Origin: RBG-16-66-20 sp035308765
Lineage (GTDB): Bacteria > Pseudomonadota > Gammaproteobacteria > Burkholderiales > SG8-39
DNA: 64,000 nucleotides
Assembly: GCA_035308765.1 (NCBI GenBank)
Contig: DATGGA010000058.1
Coordinates: 1 to 64,000, forward strand
Direction: 5' to 3'
How positions within the stretch are numbered: the stretch's first letter is position 1; every line of letters begins with the position of its first letter. Shown one piece after another: positions 17,701 to 26,025 of this stretch. A program made the position numbers and the translations under genes. The notes under the pieces are model-generated. The model saw nothing but the letters and a program-made list of their open reading frames with translations, was not told the origin of the DNA and did not search any database.

Positions 17701-18198
17701 CTGGAGCGCGCAGTGCGGGCGCTCAGGGACGGCAAGGCCATCGACCTCGACCAGCCGATCGCCGCGGCGGCCGAGATCAAGCTGCATACGCCGGCGCTGC
17801 TGCCCGAGACCTACTGCAGCGACGTGCACGAGCGGTTGACGCTCTACAAGCGGCTCGCCAACTGCGCCACGCAGGAGGAGCTGGACGCGATGCACGAGGA
17901 ACTGATCGACCGCTTCGGCCTGCCGCCGGAGCCGGCGCGCGCGCTGCTCGATTCGCACCAGCTGCGCCTGCTCGCGGGGCCGCTCGGCATCGCGCGCATC
18001 GACGCGACGCATGAAGCGCTGCAGCTCCAGTTCCAGGCCGACGCGCCCGTGGATCGCGGCAGGATCATCGCGCTGGTGCAAAAAAAAAAGAACCTGCGCT
18101 TCGCGGGGACCGATCGCCTGCGCCAGGAAGCGAAAATGCCGGAGTGGCCGCAACGGGTGCTGGCGGTGCGGGACCTTTTGCAGCAATTGGCCGCATAG
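14791..18198 (+). CDS. mfd: transcription-repair coupling factor Mfd
   Basis: A 1135-residue ATPase close to the usual Mfd length. It removes RNA polymerase stalled at DNA lesions and recruits UvrA. The UvrB-like region is N-terminal, and the RNAP-interacting domain around residue 465 (LNVGDPVVHAQHGIGRYGGL) is clear. The translocase has Walker A GDVGFGKTE (about 620), the DEEH box IIDEEHRFG (about 712), LTATPIPRTL and QLRGRVGRS. The ATG at 14791 begins MHRDPLPGKK; the open frame upstream of it overlaps ispD and is rejected. A run of ten A lies at 18080-18089 near the 3' end. Confidence 0.96.
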   Translation: MHRDPLPGKKRYCGLTGSSDALALARLAAESRPLAVLSSIALDAARLLEEIAWFAPQLRSCLLPDWETLPYDSFSPHHDLVSERLATLYQIQRGDFDIVIVPAATALVRLCPPAYLAAYTFFLRQGERLDGDALRRQLALAGYNAVTQVMTPGEFCFRGSIVDLFPMGSAVPYRLDLDDDLVETIRTFDVDSQRTLYATKEVRLLPAREFPLDDKGRTGFRGRWRELFEGDPSKRRLYKDISSGVPAAGVEYYLPLFFDALATIFDYLPETSTIVLHRDVSGAIQAFWRDAQSRFKMLGGDPDRPLLPPAQLFMPSEEFYTRVKAYPRIDIAESPEEDLDQPVAAASLPPLAVDRRAKDPLASLKAYIAGSGLRVLLSSESPGRRETMLSYFREYGLAPFPCEDFQTFNAKKVNLQIVVSPLANGFSVPAEGWAVITEAELYAGTARRKGRGARAQSSVEGMLRDLSELNVGDPVVHAQHGIGRYGGLVNMDLGEGVTEFLLLEYGGGDKLYVPVSQLEVISRYSGAQPEEAPLHKLGSGQWDKARNRAARQVRDTAAELLELYAKRAARQGHAFGVKQHDVDAFADGFGFEETADQAAAIQAVSSDMTSGKPMDRLICGDVGFGKTEVALRAAFVAVADSKQVALLCPTTLLVEQHFQTFSDRFADWPVKIGELSRFRTGKESAEVLKKLACGDIDIAIGTHKLLSREVKFDRLGLVIIDEEHRFGVHQKEALKQLRAEVDVLTLTATPIPRTLALSLEGLRDFSVIATAPERRLAIKTFVAAHSDGLIREAVLRELRRGGQVYYLHNEVDTIEHAHDKLARLLPEARIAVAHGQMRERELERVMREFTQQRHNVLLCSTIIETGIDNPNANTMVIHRADRFGLAQLHQLRGRVGRSHHQAYAYLLTPPKETLGAQAKKRLEAIQSMEQLGSGFYLAMHDLEIRGAGEVLGDSQSGQIQEIGFDLYTRMLERAVRALRDGKAIDLDQPIAAAAEIKLHTPALLPETYCSDVHERLTLYKRLANCATQEELDAMHEELIDRFGLPPEPARALLDSHQLRLLAGPLGIARIDATHEALQLQFQADAPVDRGRIIALVQKKKNLRFAGTDRLRQEAKMPEWPQRVLAVRDLLQQLAA

Positions 18199-18201
18199 CA
18201 G

Positions 18202-19104
18202 ATGCGCGTGATTCTCCTTCTGCTCATGGCCGCGGCGTTCGCCACGGCGCAGGCGCAGGCGCAGCAGGACAAAGACAAGGATAAGGACAGCTACGACAAC
18301 CTCATGCCCGCCATGGGCGCGCTCTCGCGCGGCGATTACGCGCAGGCGATCGATTCCCTGCGGCCGATGGCCGCGGACGGCAACGTCGAGGCGCAATACG
18401 TGCTCGGCACCATTCTCGAGACCGCGCCGCCGCCCCTGCGCGATCTTCAGGCTGCGTACGGCTGGTACCTGCGCGCCGCGGAATCCGGCAACGCCGCGGC
18501 ACAGAACAACCTGGGGGCGATGTACTACGACGGCCGCGGTGCGCTCAGGAACTTCATCGACGCGGCGCATTGGTACAAGCTGGCCGCCGACCAGGGCCAG
18601 GCGGTCGCGCTGACCAACCTCGCGCTGCTGTACGGCATGGGCCTGGGCGTGCCGCATGACACCGGCGAAATGGTGGCGCTGCTGCAGAAGGCCGCCGAGG
18701 CGGGCGAGCCGCGGGCGCAGGAGCAGCTGGCGCGCCTTTACCTGGACGGCGAAGGAGTAGCGCAGAACGCGAGCGAAGCCGTCAAGTGGTTCCGCGGCGC
18801 CGCGGCGCAGGATCGCGCGGATGCGCAGTTCTTTCTCGCGGTCCTGCTGCAGAAAGGCATCGGCGCGCCGCGCGACGTGGAGGCTGCGGCGGCGTGGTTC
18901 CGCCGGGCCGCCGACCATGGCAACCGCCTGGCGATGCTCGAGCTCGCGACCGCCTACGATCTCGGCCTGGGCGTCGTCGCCGATCCCGCGATGGCGAAAT
19001 CCCTGCGCGAGAGCGCCAAACTCAAGCCCGGCCAGGCGCAGCCGAAGGCGGACGATCAATCCGTGGGTGCGCAGCGCGTTGAACCTCCTCGTTCAAAGCC
19101 CTGA
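18202..19104 (+). CDS. exported Sel1-repeat protein
   Basis: A 300-residue protein with a signal peptide (VILLLLMAAAFATAQAQA) followed by about six Sel1/TPR-like repeats of some 36 residues, for example NAAAQNNLGAMYYDGRGAL, AVALTNLALLYGMGLGVPHD and RAQEQLARLYLDGEGVAQN. Such alpha-solenoids serve as scaffolds for protein contacts, probably periplasmic here. It starts 3 bp after mfd and its last 26 bp overlap serB. The partner is unknown. Confidence 0.86.
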   Translation: MRVILLLLMAAAFATAQAQAQQDKDKDKDSYDNLMPAMGALSRGDYAQAIDSLRPMAADGNVEAQYVLGTILETAPPPLRDLQAAYGWYLRAAESGNAAAQNNLGAMYYDGRGALRNFIDAAHWYKLAADQGQAVALTNLALLYGMGLGVPHDTGEMVALLQKAAEAGEPRAQEQLARLYLDGEGVAQNASEAVKWFRGAAAQDRADAQFFLAVLLQKGIGAPRDVEAAAAWFRRAADHGNRLAMLELATAYDLGLGVVADPAMAKSLRESAKLKPGQAQPKADDQSVGAQRVEPPRSKP

Positions 19105-19921
19105 CGCCACCGCCCTGCAGGCGCAGGCGCTCGCGGGGCTGAGCGGCTCGGCTGCGCCCGAGCCGCTCAGCGAATCCCGGGACCCACGCGCCTGGCGCTT
19201 GCGCGGCGTTACGCGGCGCGAAGGCGTCGCCGCGTGGTGCGATGCGCACCGGATCGATCATGCCTGGATTCCCGAGGGCCGGCGTTTCGCGGACCTGAAA
19301 CTGCTCGCGATGGACATGGACTCCACGCTCATCACCATCGAATGCATCGATGAAATCGGCGCGGCCATGGGAAAGAAAGACGACATCTCCGCCATCACCG
19401 CACAAGCCATGCGCGGCGAAATCGATTACCCGGCCAGCCTGCGCCGGCGCGTGGCACTACTCGCCGGACTGAGCGAAGACGTGCTGCAGGACGTCTACGA
19501 CGAAAAGCTTCGTCTGTCTCCGGGAGCGGAGCAGCTGATCGCGCGCTGCAAGCGCCACGGCGTCAAGCTCCTGCTGGTCTCCGGCGGATTCACCTTCTTC
19601 ACCGAACGATTGAGGGAACGCCTCGGCCTGGACGAAACGCTGTCCAACGTGCTGGAGATCGACAGCGGCAAACTGAGTGGCCGCGTGCTCGGCACCATCG
19701 TCGACGCCGATGCCAAGGCCGCGAAATTCAGACAAATGGCGCAACGCCTCGGCGCCACGCGCGAACAGACCGTCGCCATCGGCGACGGCGCCAACGATCT
19801 GAAAATGATGGCGGAGGCCGGCACCTCCGTCGCCTACCGAGCCAAGCCCGTGGTGCGGGCAAAAGCGACGCACGCCTTGAACTACTGCGGGTTGGACGGC
19901 GTTCTCAACCTTTTCGAGTGA
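19079..19921 (+). CDS. serB: phosphoserine phosphatase
   Basis: A 280-residue HAD-superfamily enzyme that makes L-serine from phosphoserine. The catalytic motif I is MDMDSTLITIECIDEIG, motif II lies in LLLVSGGFTFF, and motif III/IV is AIGDGANDLKMMAEAG. The start is inferred as a TTG at 19079, giving NLLVQSPD, which matches the usual beginning of SerB. A GTG at 19067 is the alternative. It overlaps the end of the Sel1-repeat gene by 26 bp. Confidence 0.93.
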   Translation: MNLLVQSPDATALQAQALAGLSGSAAPEPLSESRDPRAWRLRGVTRREGVAAWCDAHRIDHAWIPEGRRFADLKLLAMDMDSTLITIECIDEIGAAMGKKDDISAITAQAMRGEIDYPASLRRRVALLAGLSEDVLQDVYDEKLRLSPGAEQLIARCKRHGVKLLLVSGGFTFFTERLRERLGLDETLSNVLEIDSGKLSGRVLGTIVDADAKAAKFRQMAQRLGATREQTVAIGDGANDLKMMAEAGTSVAYRAKPVVRAKATHALNYCGLDGVLNLFE

Positions 19922-19933
19922 CGGGGGGGATTG

Positions 19934-20557
19934 ATGGCAAACGATCCGTTGTATCACGATGGCATGCGGCAACTGCAGGACGTGCGCGAAACGCGGCCCA
20001 TCGCCGACCGCCTGGCGCAGGTGACCGTCCGCGCGGCATTCACCGACGAGGACCGCGCGTTCATCCAGCGCTGCCCGATGTTCTTCATAGCGACCGCCGA
20101 CGCCCGGGGGCACCCGGATTGCTCCTACAAAGGCGGCCTGCCCGGATTCGTGCGCGTGCTTGACGAGCGCACCCTGGCGATCCCCGACTACGACGGCAAC
20201 GGCATGTACAGGACCTGGGGGAACGTGCTCGTCAACCCGAACGTCGGGCTGCTGTTCCTCGACTTCGAGAACCCGAAGCGGATCCGCGTCAACGGCACGG
20301 CGCAGGTCGGGAAGGACGACCCGCTGAAAGCCGAATATCCGGGGGCCGTGTTCATCGTGCGGATCGCGGCGGCCACGATATTTCCGAACTGCCCCCGTTA
20401 CATACACAAGATGAAGCTGGTCGAGCACTCCGCATACGCACCGCGGCCCGGGTACACGCCGCCCGTTCCAGCGTGGAAGACATTCGATGCTTTTCGCGAT
20501 GCTCTTCCTGCACGCGATCGCGCTGATGATAATACGGGGAAAGGAAAAAAATCATGA
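19934..20557 (+). CDS. pyridoxamine 5'-phosphate oxidase-family flavoprotein (first of a pair)
   Basis: A 207-residue split-barrel flavoprotein. The segment CPMFFIATADARGHPDCSYK is the typical FMN-binding start of the PPOX/flavin-reductase barrel, followed by VNPNVGLLFLDFENPKRIRV. The catalytic chemistry of this subgroup is not defined; some relatives reduce F420- or flavin-linked substrates. The ATG at 19934 follows a G-rich Shine-Dalgarno (GGGGGGGA) and is preferred over the TTG at 19931. It overlaps the next PPOX gene by 4 bp. Confidence 0.82.
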   Translation: MANDPLYHDGMRQLQDVRETRPIADRLAQVTVRAAFTDEDRAFIQRCPMFFIATADARGHPDCSYKGGLPGFVRVLDERTLAIPDYDGNGMYRTWGNVLVNPNVGLLFLDFENPKRIRVNGTAQVGKDDPLKAEYPGAVFIVRIAAATIFPNCPRYIHKMKLVEHSAYAPRPGYTPPVPAWKTFDAFRDALPARDRADDNTGKGKKS

Positions 20558-21156
20558 TCGATTCCAACGAGGCACTCCGGGTCCTGTATCCACCCGCGAA
20601 AGAAAGAGCGCTCAGGAAGCAGCTCGGCCATCTCGACCGTCACTGCCTGCGCTTTATCGGGCTGTCGCCTTTCGTCGTGCTGGCCAGCGGCAGCAGCGGC
20701 AATCGCTATGACGCCTCGCCGCGGGGCGGCGATCCGGGTTTTGTCAGGGCGCCGGACAGCGCCACCCTGCTGATTCCCGATGCACCAGGCAACAACCGGC
20801 TGGACACGCTGGAGAACATCATCGGAACCGGCCGGCTTGGCTTGCTGTTCCTGATCCCCGGGGTGGACGAAACCTTGCGGATAAACGGGCGGGCGCGCCT
20901 ATCCGATGAACAAGCCCTGCTTGCGAAATTCTCGGGCGAAAAACGTACGCCGAAGCTGATCATCGAAGTAAAGGTGGAAGACGTGTACCTGCATTGCGCC
21001 AAGGCGCTGATGCGCTCGAAACTCTGGGATGCCGGCAGAAAAATGGATCGCGCGGTATTGCCGACGATGGGCCAGATGATCAACGATCAGACCGGCATCC
21101 AGGCACCGGCCGAGACGCAGGAGCAGATGGTCGAGCGATATAAGCCAGATCTTTAA
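20554..21156 (+). CDS. pyridoxamine 5'-phosphate oxidase-family flavoprotein (second of a pair)
   Basis: A 200-residue member of the same split-barrel superfamily as its upstream neighbour but of a different subgroup, resembling the MSMEG_1061-type FMN-dependent proteins. Recognisable pieces are LSPFVVLASGSSGNRYDASP, RLGLLFLIPGVDETLRINGR and the C-terminal VYLHCAKALMRSKLWD. Translation is coupled to the first PPOX gene (ATGA overlap). The reaction is unknown. A double hairpin follows the stop codon. Confidence 0.8.
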   Translation: MIDSNEALRVLYPPAKERALRKQLGHLDRHCLRFIGLSPFVVLASGSSGNRYDASPRGGDPGFVRAPDSATLLIPDAPGNNRLDTLENIIGTGRLGLLFLIPGVDETLRINGRARLSDEQALLAKFSGEKRTPKLIIEVKVEDVYLHCAKALMRSKLWDAGRKMDRAVLPTMGQMINDQTGIQAPAETQEQMVERYKPDL

Positions 21157-21163
21157 AACCTGG

Positions 21164-21217
21164 GTCCCCGCATTCGCGGGGACGACGACCAGCCGTCATT
21201 CCCGCGAAAGCGGGAAT
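21164..21217. repeat. double-hairpin intergenic repeat (dRS3/REP-like)
   Basis: Two perfect 20-nt inverted repeats lie between convergent genes. 21164-21183 is GTCCCCGCATTCGCGGGGAC (8-bp stem, ATTC loop). 21198-21217 is ATTCCCGCGAAAGCGGGAAT (8-bp stem, GAAA loop). The second fits the ATTCCC-N8-GGGAAT pattern of Neisseria dRS3 repeats, and similar elements are widespread in Proteobacteria. Either arm may also act as a bidirectional terminator. Confidence 0.7.
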
Positions 21218-21224
21218 CCAGCCG

Positions 21225-21572
21225 TTACTTTGTGGCGGTCACCATGATCTCGACCAGGCCGGCGGGATCAGCGAGCTTGGCCTCGACACAGGCGCGCACG
21301 GGCAGGTTCTTCGGGTCCACCCACCTGGTCCAGACTTCGTTCATCGGCGCGCGGTTGCGGATGTCCGTGACCCAGATCGTCGCCGACAGCAGCTTCGACT
21401 TGCTGCTGCCCGCCTTGGCCAGCAGGCGGTCGATCTCGGCCAGCACTTCCTCGGTCTGGCCCTTGATGTCGTTCTTCAGGTTCCTGGCGACGATGCCGGC
21501 CAGGTAGACGGTATCGCCGTGCTCGACTGCGAGGCTCAGGATCGGCCCGGGTTCGTGGCGCACAGTGCTCAT
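21225..21572 (-). CDS. RidA/YjgF family protein
   Basis: A 115-residue protein with the RidA fold: MSTVRHEPGPILSLAVEHGD, TVYLAGIVARN, then LLSATIWVTDIR and the terminal ACVEAKLADPAGLVEIMVTA. Canonical RidA hydrolyses reactive enamines/imines, and the arginine needed for that is usually in a CxR-like motif; here the corresponding region reads PVRACVEAKLA, so the activity could be altered. The start ATG (21572) overlaps the stop of the glutathione peroxidase gene by 4 bp. The longer frame upstream is antisense-like readthrough and is rejected. Confidence 0.82.
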   Translation of the reverse strand: MSTVRHEPGPILSLAVEHGDTVYLAGIVARNLKNDIKGQTEEVLAEIDRLLAKAGSSKSKLLSATIWVTDIRNRAPMNEVWTRWVDPKNLPVRACVEAKLADPAGLVEIMVTATK

Positions 21573-22135
21573 TTGCTGCCTCCCTTTTCGGCCAGGAGGC
21601 GTTCGATTTCCTCGACCAGTTTCGGATCGCCGGGCTCGACGTCCGTGTTGAAGGAAATCGCCCTGGCGCCCTTGCGGTCCACCAGGTATTTGTGGAAATT
21701 CCAGGCCGGCCGCGCGCCGGCGGACCTGGCAAGGTTCTCGTAGAACGGATTCACGGGTTTCTTCGCCACGCTGGTCTTTTCGAACATCGGGAAGGACACC
21801 CCGTAGTTGGCTTCGCAAAATTTCGCGATCTCCCTGTTGGAGCCCGGCTCCTGCCCGCCAAAATCGTTCGACGGAAAGCCCAGCACCACCAGCCCCCTGT
21901 CCTTGTATTTCTCGTAGAGTTTTTCCAGTCCCTCGTACTGCGGGGTATAGCCGCACTGGCTGGCGGTATTCACCACCAGCAGCACCTTGCCCCTGTACTG
22001 GCAGATGGATTCCGGCTTGTCGTCCGACAGCGTCGGCAGGGCGGCGTCAAGAAGCGGCGGGCAAGCGGACTGGCTTGCGGAGCTGTGCACGATGGCGAAT
22101 CCCGCGATCAAAGAGAGAAAAGTCAGCCGACCCAT
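21569..22135 (-). CDS. exported glutathione peroxidase-family protein
   Basis: A 188-residue thioredoxin-fold peroxidase. The active-site cysteine is in NTASQCGYTPQYEGLEKLY, and the glutamine/tryptophan motifs follow as GFPSNDFGGQEPGSN and AWNFHKYLVD. It uses Cys rather than Sec. The start at 22135 gives a signal peptide (FLSLIAGFAIVHSSASQSA), so the protein is probably periplasmic, which is less usual for this family. Its 5' end overlaps the end of purL by 13 bp, and its 3' end is coupled to the RidA-like gene. Confidence 0.88.
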   Translation of the reverse strand: MGRLTFLSLIAGFAIVHSSASQSACPPLLDAALPTLSDDKPESICQYRGKVLLVVNTASQCGYTPQYEGLEKLYEKYKDRGLVVLGFPSNDFGGQEPGSNREIAKFCEANYGVSFPMFEKTSVAKKPVNPFYENLARSAGARPAWNFHKYLVDRKGARAISFNTDVEPGDPKLVEEIERLLAEKGGSK

Positions 22136-25100
22136 TGGCGCGCATTGTAGAACATCCGCATCCAGGGCGAATCCTCGCCCGCATTGTCGGGCGACCATGA
22201 CATCTGCACGGTCCGGAACACCCGCTCGGGGTGCGGCATGACGACGGTGAACCGCCCGTCCGGCGTCGTCAGGCCGGTGATGCCGGCCGGAGAACCGTTC
22301 GGATTCAGCGGATACTTCTCGGTGACTTTCCCATAATTGTCGACAAACCTCAGCGCGACGATCGCTTTCTCGAAATCAATACTGTTCTCAAAAAGGGCAA
22401 AACCTTCCCCGTGCGCAGTCGCGATCGGCATGCGGCTGCCGGCCATGCCGCGCAGCAGTATCGAGGGGCTTTCCACCACTTCCACCATCGCGAAGCGGGC
22501 CTCGAATTGCGCCGAGCGGTTGCCGCCGAATACCGGCCAGTGCTGCGCGCCCGGGATGATTTCCTTCAGCGCCGCCATCATCTGGCAGCCGTTGCAGGAA
22601 CCGAGCGCGAAAGTGTCGCTTCGCCCAAAGAAGGCCTCGAACTCCCTGCGCGCCCGGGTGTTGAACAGGATCGACTTCGCCCAGCCCTGCCCGCCGCCGA
22701 GCACGTCGCCGTAGGAGAAACCGCCGCAGACCGCCAGGCCCTTGTAGTCTTCCAGCGTCGCGCGCCCGGCGATCACGTCGGACATGTGCACATCCACCGC
22801 CTCGAAGCCGGCGCGCGTGAACGCCGCTGCCATCTCGACCTGGCTGTTGACGCCCTGTTCCCTGAGGACGGCAATCCGGGGTTTCGAATTCCTGCCGACA
22901 GCCGGATTTTTCGCCTCGAAAGTCAGTTGAAACGACAATCCCGGATCGCGCGCATCCAGGATGCGATCGTATTCCTCCTGCGCGCATTCCGGGTTGTCCC
23001 GCAGCTGCTGCATGAGAAAGCTGGTCTCGGACCAGGCTCGCTGCAGATCCACGCGTTTTTCCTTCAGGATCGGCTTGGCGTTGCGCGTGAACACCAGCTC
23101 GTCTCTTGAATTCATATGTCCAACGACAAAGGACATGTTTCCAAGATCGAAGGAGCGGAGCAAGTCCATCACGCGCGAGCGGTCCGCAGCGCGGATCTGC
23201 AGCACCGCGCCCAGTTCCTCGGCGAACAGCGCCTGCAGCGCGCGCTCGCGCAGCCGGCCCGAGAGCTGCTCCTCGTTCGATTGCTTGAAGCCGTCCACGT
23301 CGTCGCTCCAGCGGTCGAACACCAGCCCGTCCAGGCTGACGGTGACGCCGCAATGGCCGGCGAACGCCATTTCCGCGACGGTGGCGAACAATCCGCCGTC
23401 CGAGCGGTCGTGATAGGCGAGCAGCAGATTTTCTTTTGACAGATCCTGGACCGCGGAAAAAAAGTTTTTCAGCAGCACGGCCGAATCAAGGTCCGGCGCC
23501 GTATTGCCGAATCGCGAAAATACCTGCGCCAGGATCGAGCCGCCAAGACGGTTCCTGCCGCATCCCAGGTCCACCAGCAGCAGTTCCGTTTCACCGGCAT
23601 CGGTCCGCAGCCGCGGCGTCAACGCGGCGCGCGCATCCGGTATCCCGGCAAAGGCGGTTACGACGAGAGACAAGGGAGCAACCACCTCCTTGCCTTCCCA
23701 GGAGGTGCGCATGGACAGCGAATCCTTCCCGACCGGAATGGACACTCCCAGCGCCGGGCAAAGTTCGAGCGCCACGGCGCGCACGGTGTCGTAGAGCGCC
23801 GCGTCTTCGCCGGGCGATCCGGCGGCGGCCATCCAGTTGGCGGAAAGCTTCACCCGGTCGAGCGCGCCGACCCTTGCCGCGGCGAGGTTGGTGAACGCCT
23901 CCCCCACCGCCATCCTTCCGGAAGCCGGGCCGTCGATCAGCGCCAGCGGGGTGCGCTCGCCGATCGCGAAAACCTCCCCCGCATATCCGTCGTAGTCCAG
24001 CAGCGTGACCGCGCAGTCGGCCACCGGCACCTGCCAGGGGCCGACGAACGGATCCCGCGAGCACAGGCCACCCACGGTCCGGTCGCCGATGGCGATGAGG
24101 AAGGTCTTGTCGGCGACCGCGGGATGGCGCAGCACGCGGTAGGCGGCCTCCTTCAGCTCGATGCCGTCCAGTGACAACGGTTCCAGCCGCGGCGCGACGC
24201 GCCTCACGTCGCGCAGCATCTTCGGCGGCTTGCCGAGGACGACCGAGAGATCGATATCGACGGGGCTGTTATTGAAATTCTCGTCAAACACGGAAAGATG
24301 ACCGTCAGCAGTTGCGCCACCCAGGACGGCAAATGGACAGCGTTCGCGTTCGCAGATGTCCGTGAATGCCTTCAGGCTCTCCGGCGCGATCGCAAGCACA
24401 TAGCGCTCCTGCGCTTCGTTGCACCAGATTTCACGCGGCGACATGCCGCTGTCTTCGGACGGCGCGGCGCGCAGCCCGAGCCTGGCTCCGCGTCCCGCGC
24501 CGTACACGAGTTCCGGCATGGCGTTCGACAGCCCTCCGGCTCCCACGTCGTGGATGGAGAGAATCGGGTTGGTCGCGCCCAGCTGCCAGCAGCGGTCTAT
24601 CACCTCCTGGGCGCGGCGCTGGATTTCCGCGTTGCCGCGCTGCACCGAATCGAAATCGAGGTCTTCGGCATTGGCTCCGGAGCGCATCGAAGACGCTGCG
24701 CCGCCGCCCATGCCGATGAGCATTCCCGGCCCGCCCAGCTGGATCAGCAGCGTTTTCTCTTCAAATTTCTTCTTCAGGCAGTCTGTTGCGGAAATGTTTC
24801 CGATGCCGCCCGCCAGCATGATGGGCTTGTGGTAGCCGCGCTGCGCACCGCCGACCGCCTGCTCGAAAGTCCTGAAGTATCCGGCGAGGCAGGGACGCCC
24901 GAATTCGTTGTTGAACGCGGCCGCGCCTATCGGACCTTCGGTCATGATCTGCAGCGCCGAAACGATCCGGCCGGGCCGGCCGTAGTCGGTTTCCTCCCAG
25001 GGGCGCAGCGCCCCCGGCAGGCGCAGGTTGGAGACCGAGTAGCCCACCAGGCCCGCCTTGGGCTTCGCTCCGCGTCCGGTTGCGCCTTCATCACGGATTT

Positions 25101-26025
25101 CGCCGCCCGCTCCCGTTGCGGCGCCAGGAAAGGGCGATATCGCGGTCGGATGGTTGTGGGTTTCGCACTTGATCACCAGGTTCGTTTTTTCCGGATTCGC
25201 CCTGTATATGAAGTCCGTGCCGGGATAAAAGCGCTGCGCCAGGGTGCCTTCAAGAATGGCGGCGTTGTCCGAATAGGCCAGCACGGTGCCCTGCGGATTG
25301 GCTGCGTGCGTGTGCCGGATCATCGCGAACAGCGACCGGTCCTTGCGTTCGCCATCCACGATCCAGTCGGCGTTGAAGATCTTGTGGCGGCAATGCTCCG
25401 AGTTGGCCTGTGCGAACATGGTCAGTTCGGCGTCGGTGGGATCGCGTTCCAGCGTACGGTAGGCGTCGCGCAGATAGGCGATCTCCTCCCCGCTCAGCGC
25501 CAGGCCGAGGCGCGCATTGGCCTCGTCCAGCTGCCGCAGCGGCACGCGGCCGAGGGCCCGCGGCGGCACATGCCGGAACAGGCCGTCGGCTTCGCCCAGC
25601 GAGCCGAGCACGCTTTCGGTCATTCGATCGTGTATCAACGCGCCGATCCGCTCGCGGCTGATTTTCCCTTTTGAAGAAACGGAAAACAGAATACCGCGCT
25701 CGATTCTGCGCACGCCGCCGAGTCCGCAGTTGCGCGCGATGTCGGTCGCCTTGGACGACCAAGGGGAAATGGTGCCCAGCCGCGGCACCACGACAAACAG
25801 CTCGCCGGCCGGATCGCCGGCGGGCGGCGTGCCGTAGCGCAGCAGGCGCTCGAGCAGTTTCCTTTCGCCGGCGCCCAGCTCGCCGTCGGCCTCGACGAAA
25901 TGCCAGAACTCGGCCGCAACCCCGCGCACGGCGGGATGCGCTTTCTTCAGTTCGGGCAACAGCTTGGCAAGGCGGAAATCCGACAGCGCGCGCGCGCCGC
26001 GGAAGCGGAGAACGGTGGCCGTCAC
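22123..26025 (-). CDS. purL: phosphoribosylformylglycinamidine synthase
   Basis: A 1300-residue single-chain FGAM synthase (large proteobacterial PurL) that catalyses the fourth step of purine biosynthesis with ATP and glutamine. The N-terminal linker, two synthetase halves and a C-terminal glutaminase are all present: KCETHNHPTAISPFPGAATG near 290, VGKDSLSMRT near 790, and LGSCNGCQMMAAL with the nucleophile cysteine near 1155. Near the end, MPHPERVFRTVQMSW completes the glutaminase. The start overlaps the end of the coiled-coil/AsmA gene by 4 bp. Confidence 0.97.
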   Translation of the reverse strand: MTATVLRFRGARALSDFRLAKLLPELKKAHPAVRGVAAEFWHFVEADGELGAGERKLLERLLRYGTPPAGDPAGELFVVVPRLGTISPWSSKATDIARNCGLGGVRRIERGILFSVSSKGKISRERIGALIHDRMTESVLGSLGEADGLFRHVPPRALGRVPLRQLDEANARLGLALSGEEIAYLRDAYRTLERDPTDAELTMFAQANSEHCRHKIFNADWIVDGERKDRSLFAMIRHTHAANPQGTVLAYSDNAAILEGTLAQRFYPGTDFIYRANPEKTNLVIKCETHNHPTAISPFPGAATGAGGEIRDEGATGRGAKPKAGLVGYSVSNLRLPGALRPWEETDYGRPGRIVSALQIMTEGPIGAAAFNNEFGRPCLAGYFRTFEQAVGGAQRGYHKPIMLAGGIGNISATDCLKKKFEEKTLLIQLGGPGMLIGMGGGAASSMRSGANAEDLDFDSVQRGNAEIQRRAQEVIDRCWQLGATNPILSIHDVGAGGLSNAMPELVYGAGRGARLGLRAAPSEDSGMSPREIWCNEAQERYVLAIAPESLKAFTDICERERCPFAVLGGATADGHLSVFDENFNNSPVDIDLSVVLGKPPKMLRDVRRVAPRLEPLSLDGIELKEAAYRVLRHPAVADKTFLIAIGDRTVGGLCSRDPFVGPWQVPVADCAVTLLDYDGYAGEVFAIGERTPLALIDGPASGRMAVGEAFTNLAAARVGALDRVKLSANWMAAAGSPGEDAALYDTVRAVALELCPALGVSIPVGKDSLSMRTSWEGKEVVAPLSLVVTAFAGIPDARAALTPRLRTDAGETELLLVDLGCGRNRLGGSILAQVFSRFGNTAPDLDSAVLLKNFFSAVQDLSKENLLLAYHDRSDGGLFATVAEMAFAGHCGVTVSLDGLVFDRWSDDVDGFKQSNEEQLSGRLRERALQALFAEELGAVLQIRAADRSRVMDLLRSFDLGNMSFVVGHMNSRDELVFTRNAKPILKEKRVDLQRAWSETSFLMQQLRDNPECAQEEYDRILDARDPGLSFQLTFEAKNPAVGRNSKPRIAVLREQGVNSQVEMAAAFTRAGFEAVDVHMSDVIAGRATLEDYKGLAVCGGFSYGDVLGGGQGWAKSILFNTRARREFEAFFGRSDTFALGSCNGCQMMAALKEIIPGAQHWPVFGGNRSAQFEARFAMVEVVESPSILLRGMAGSRMPIATAHGEGFALFENSIDFEKAIVALRFVDNYGKVTEKYPLNPNGSPAGITGLTTPDGRFTVVMPHPERVFRTVQMSWSPDNAGEDSPWMRMFYNARQWVG

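Noticed and set aside
18821..19104. A frame that runs through the end of the Sel1-repeat gene into serB, suggesting a fusion or frameshift
   Set aside because: The Sel1 repeats end normally and SerB homologues start at the NLLVQSPD segment, so a simple gene overlap with a TTG start explains it.
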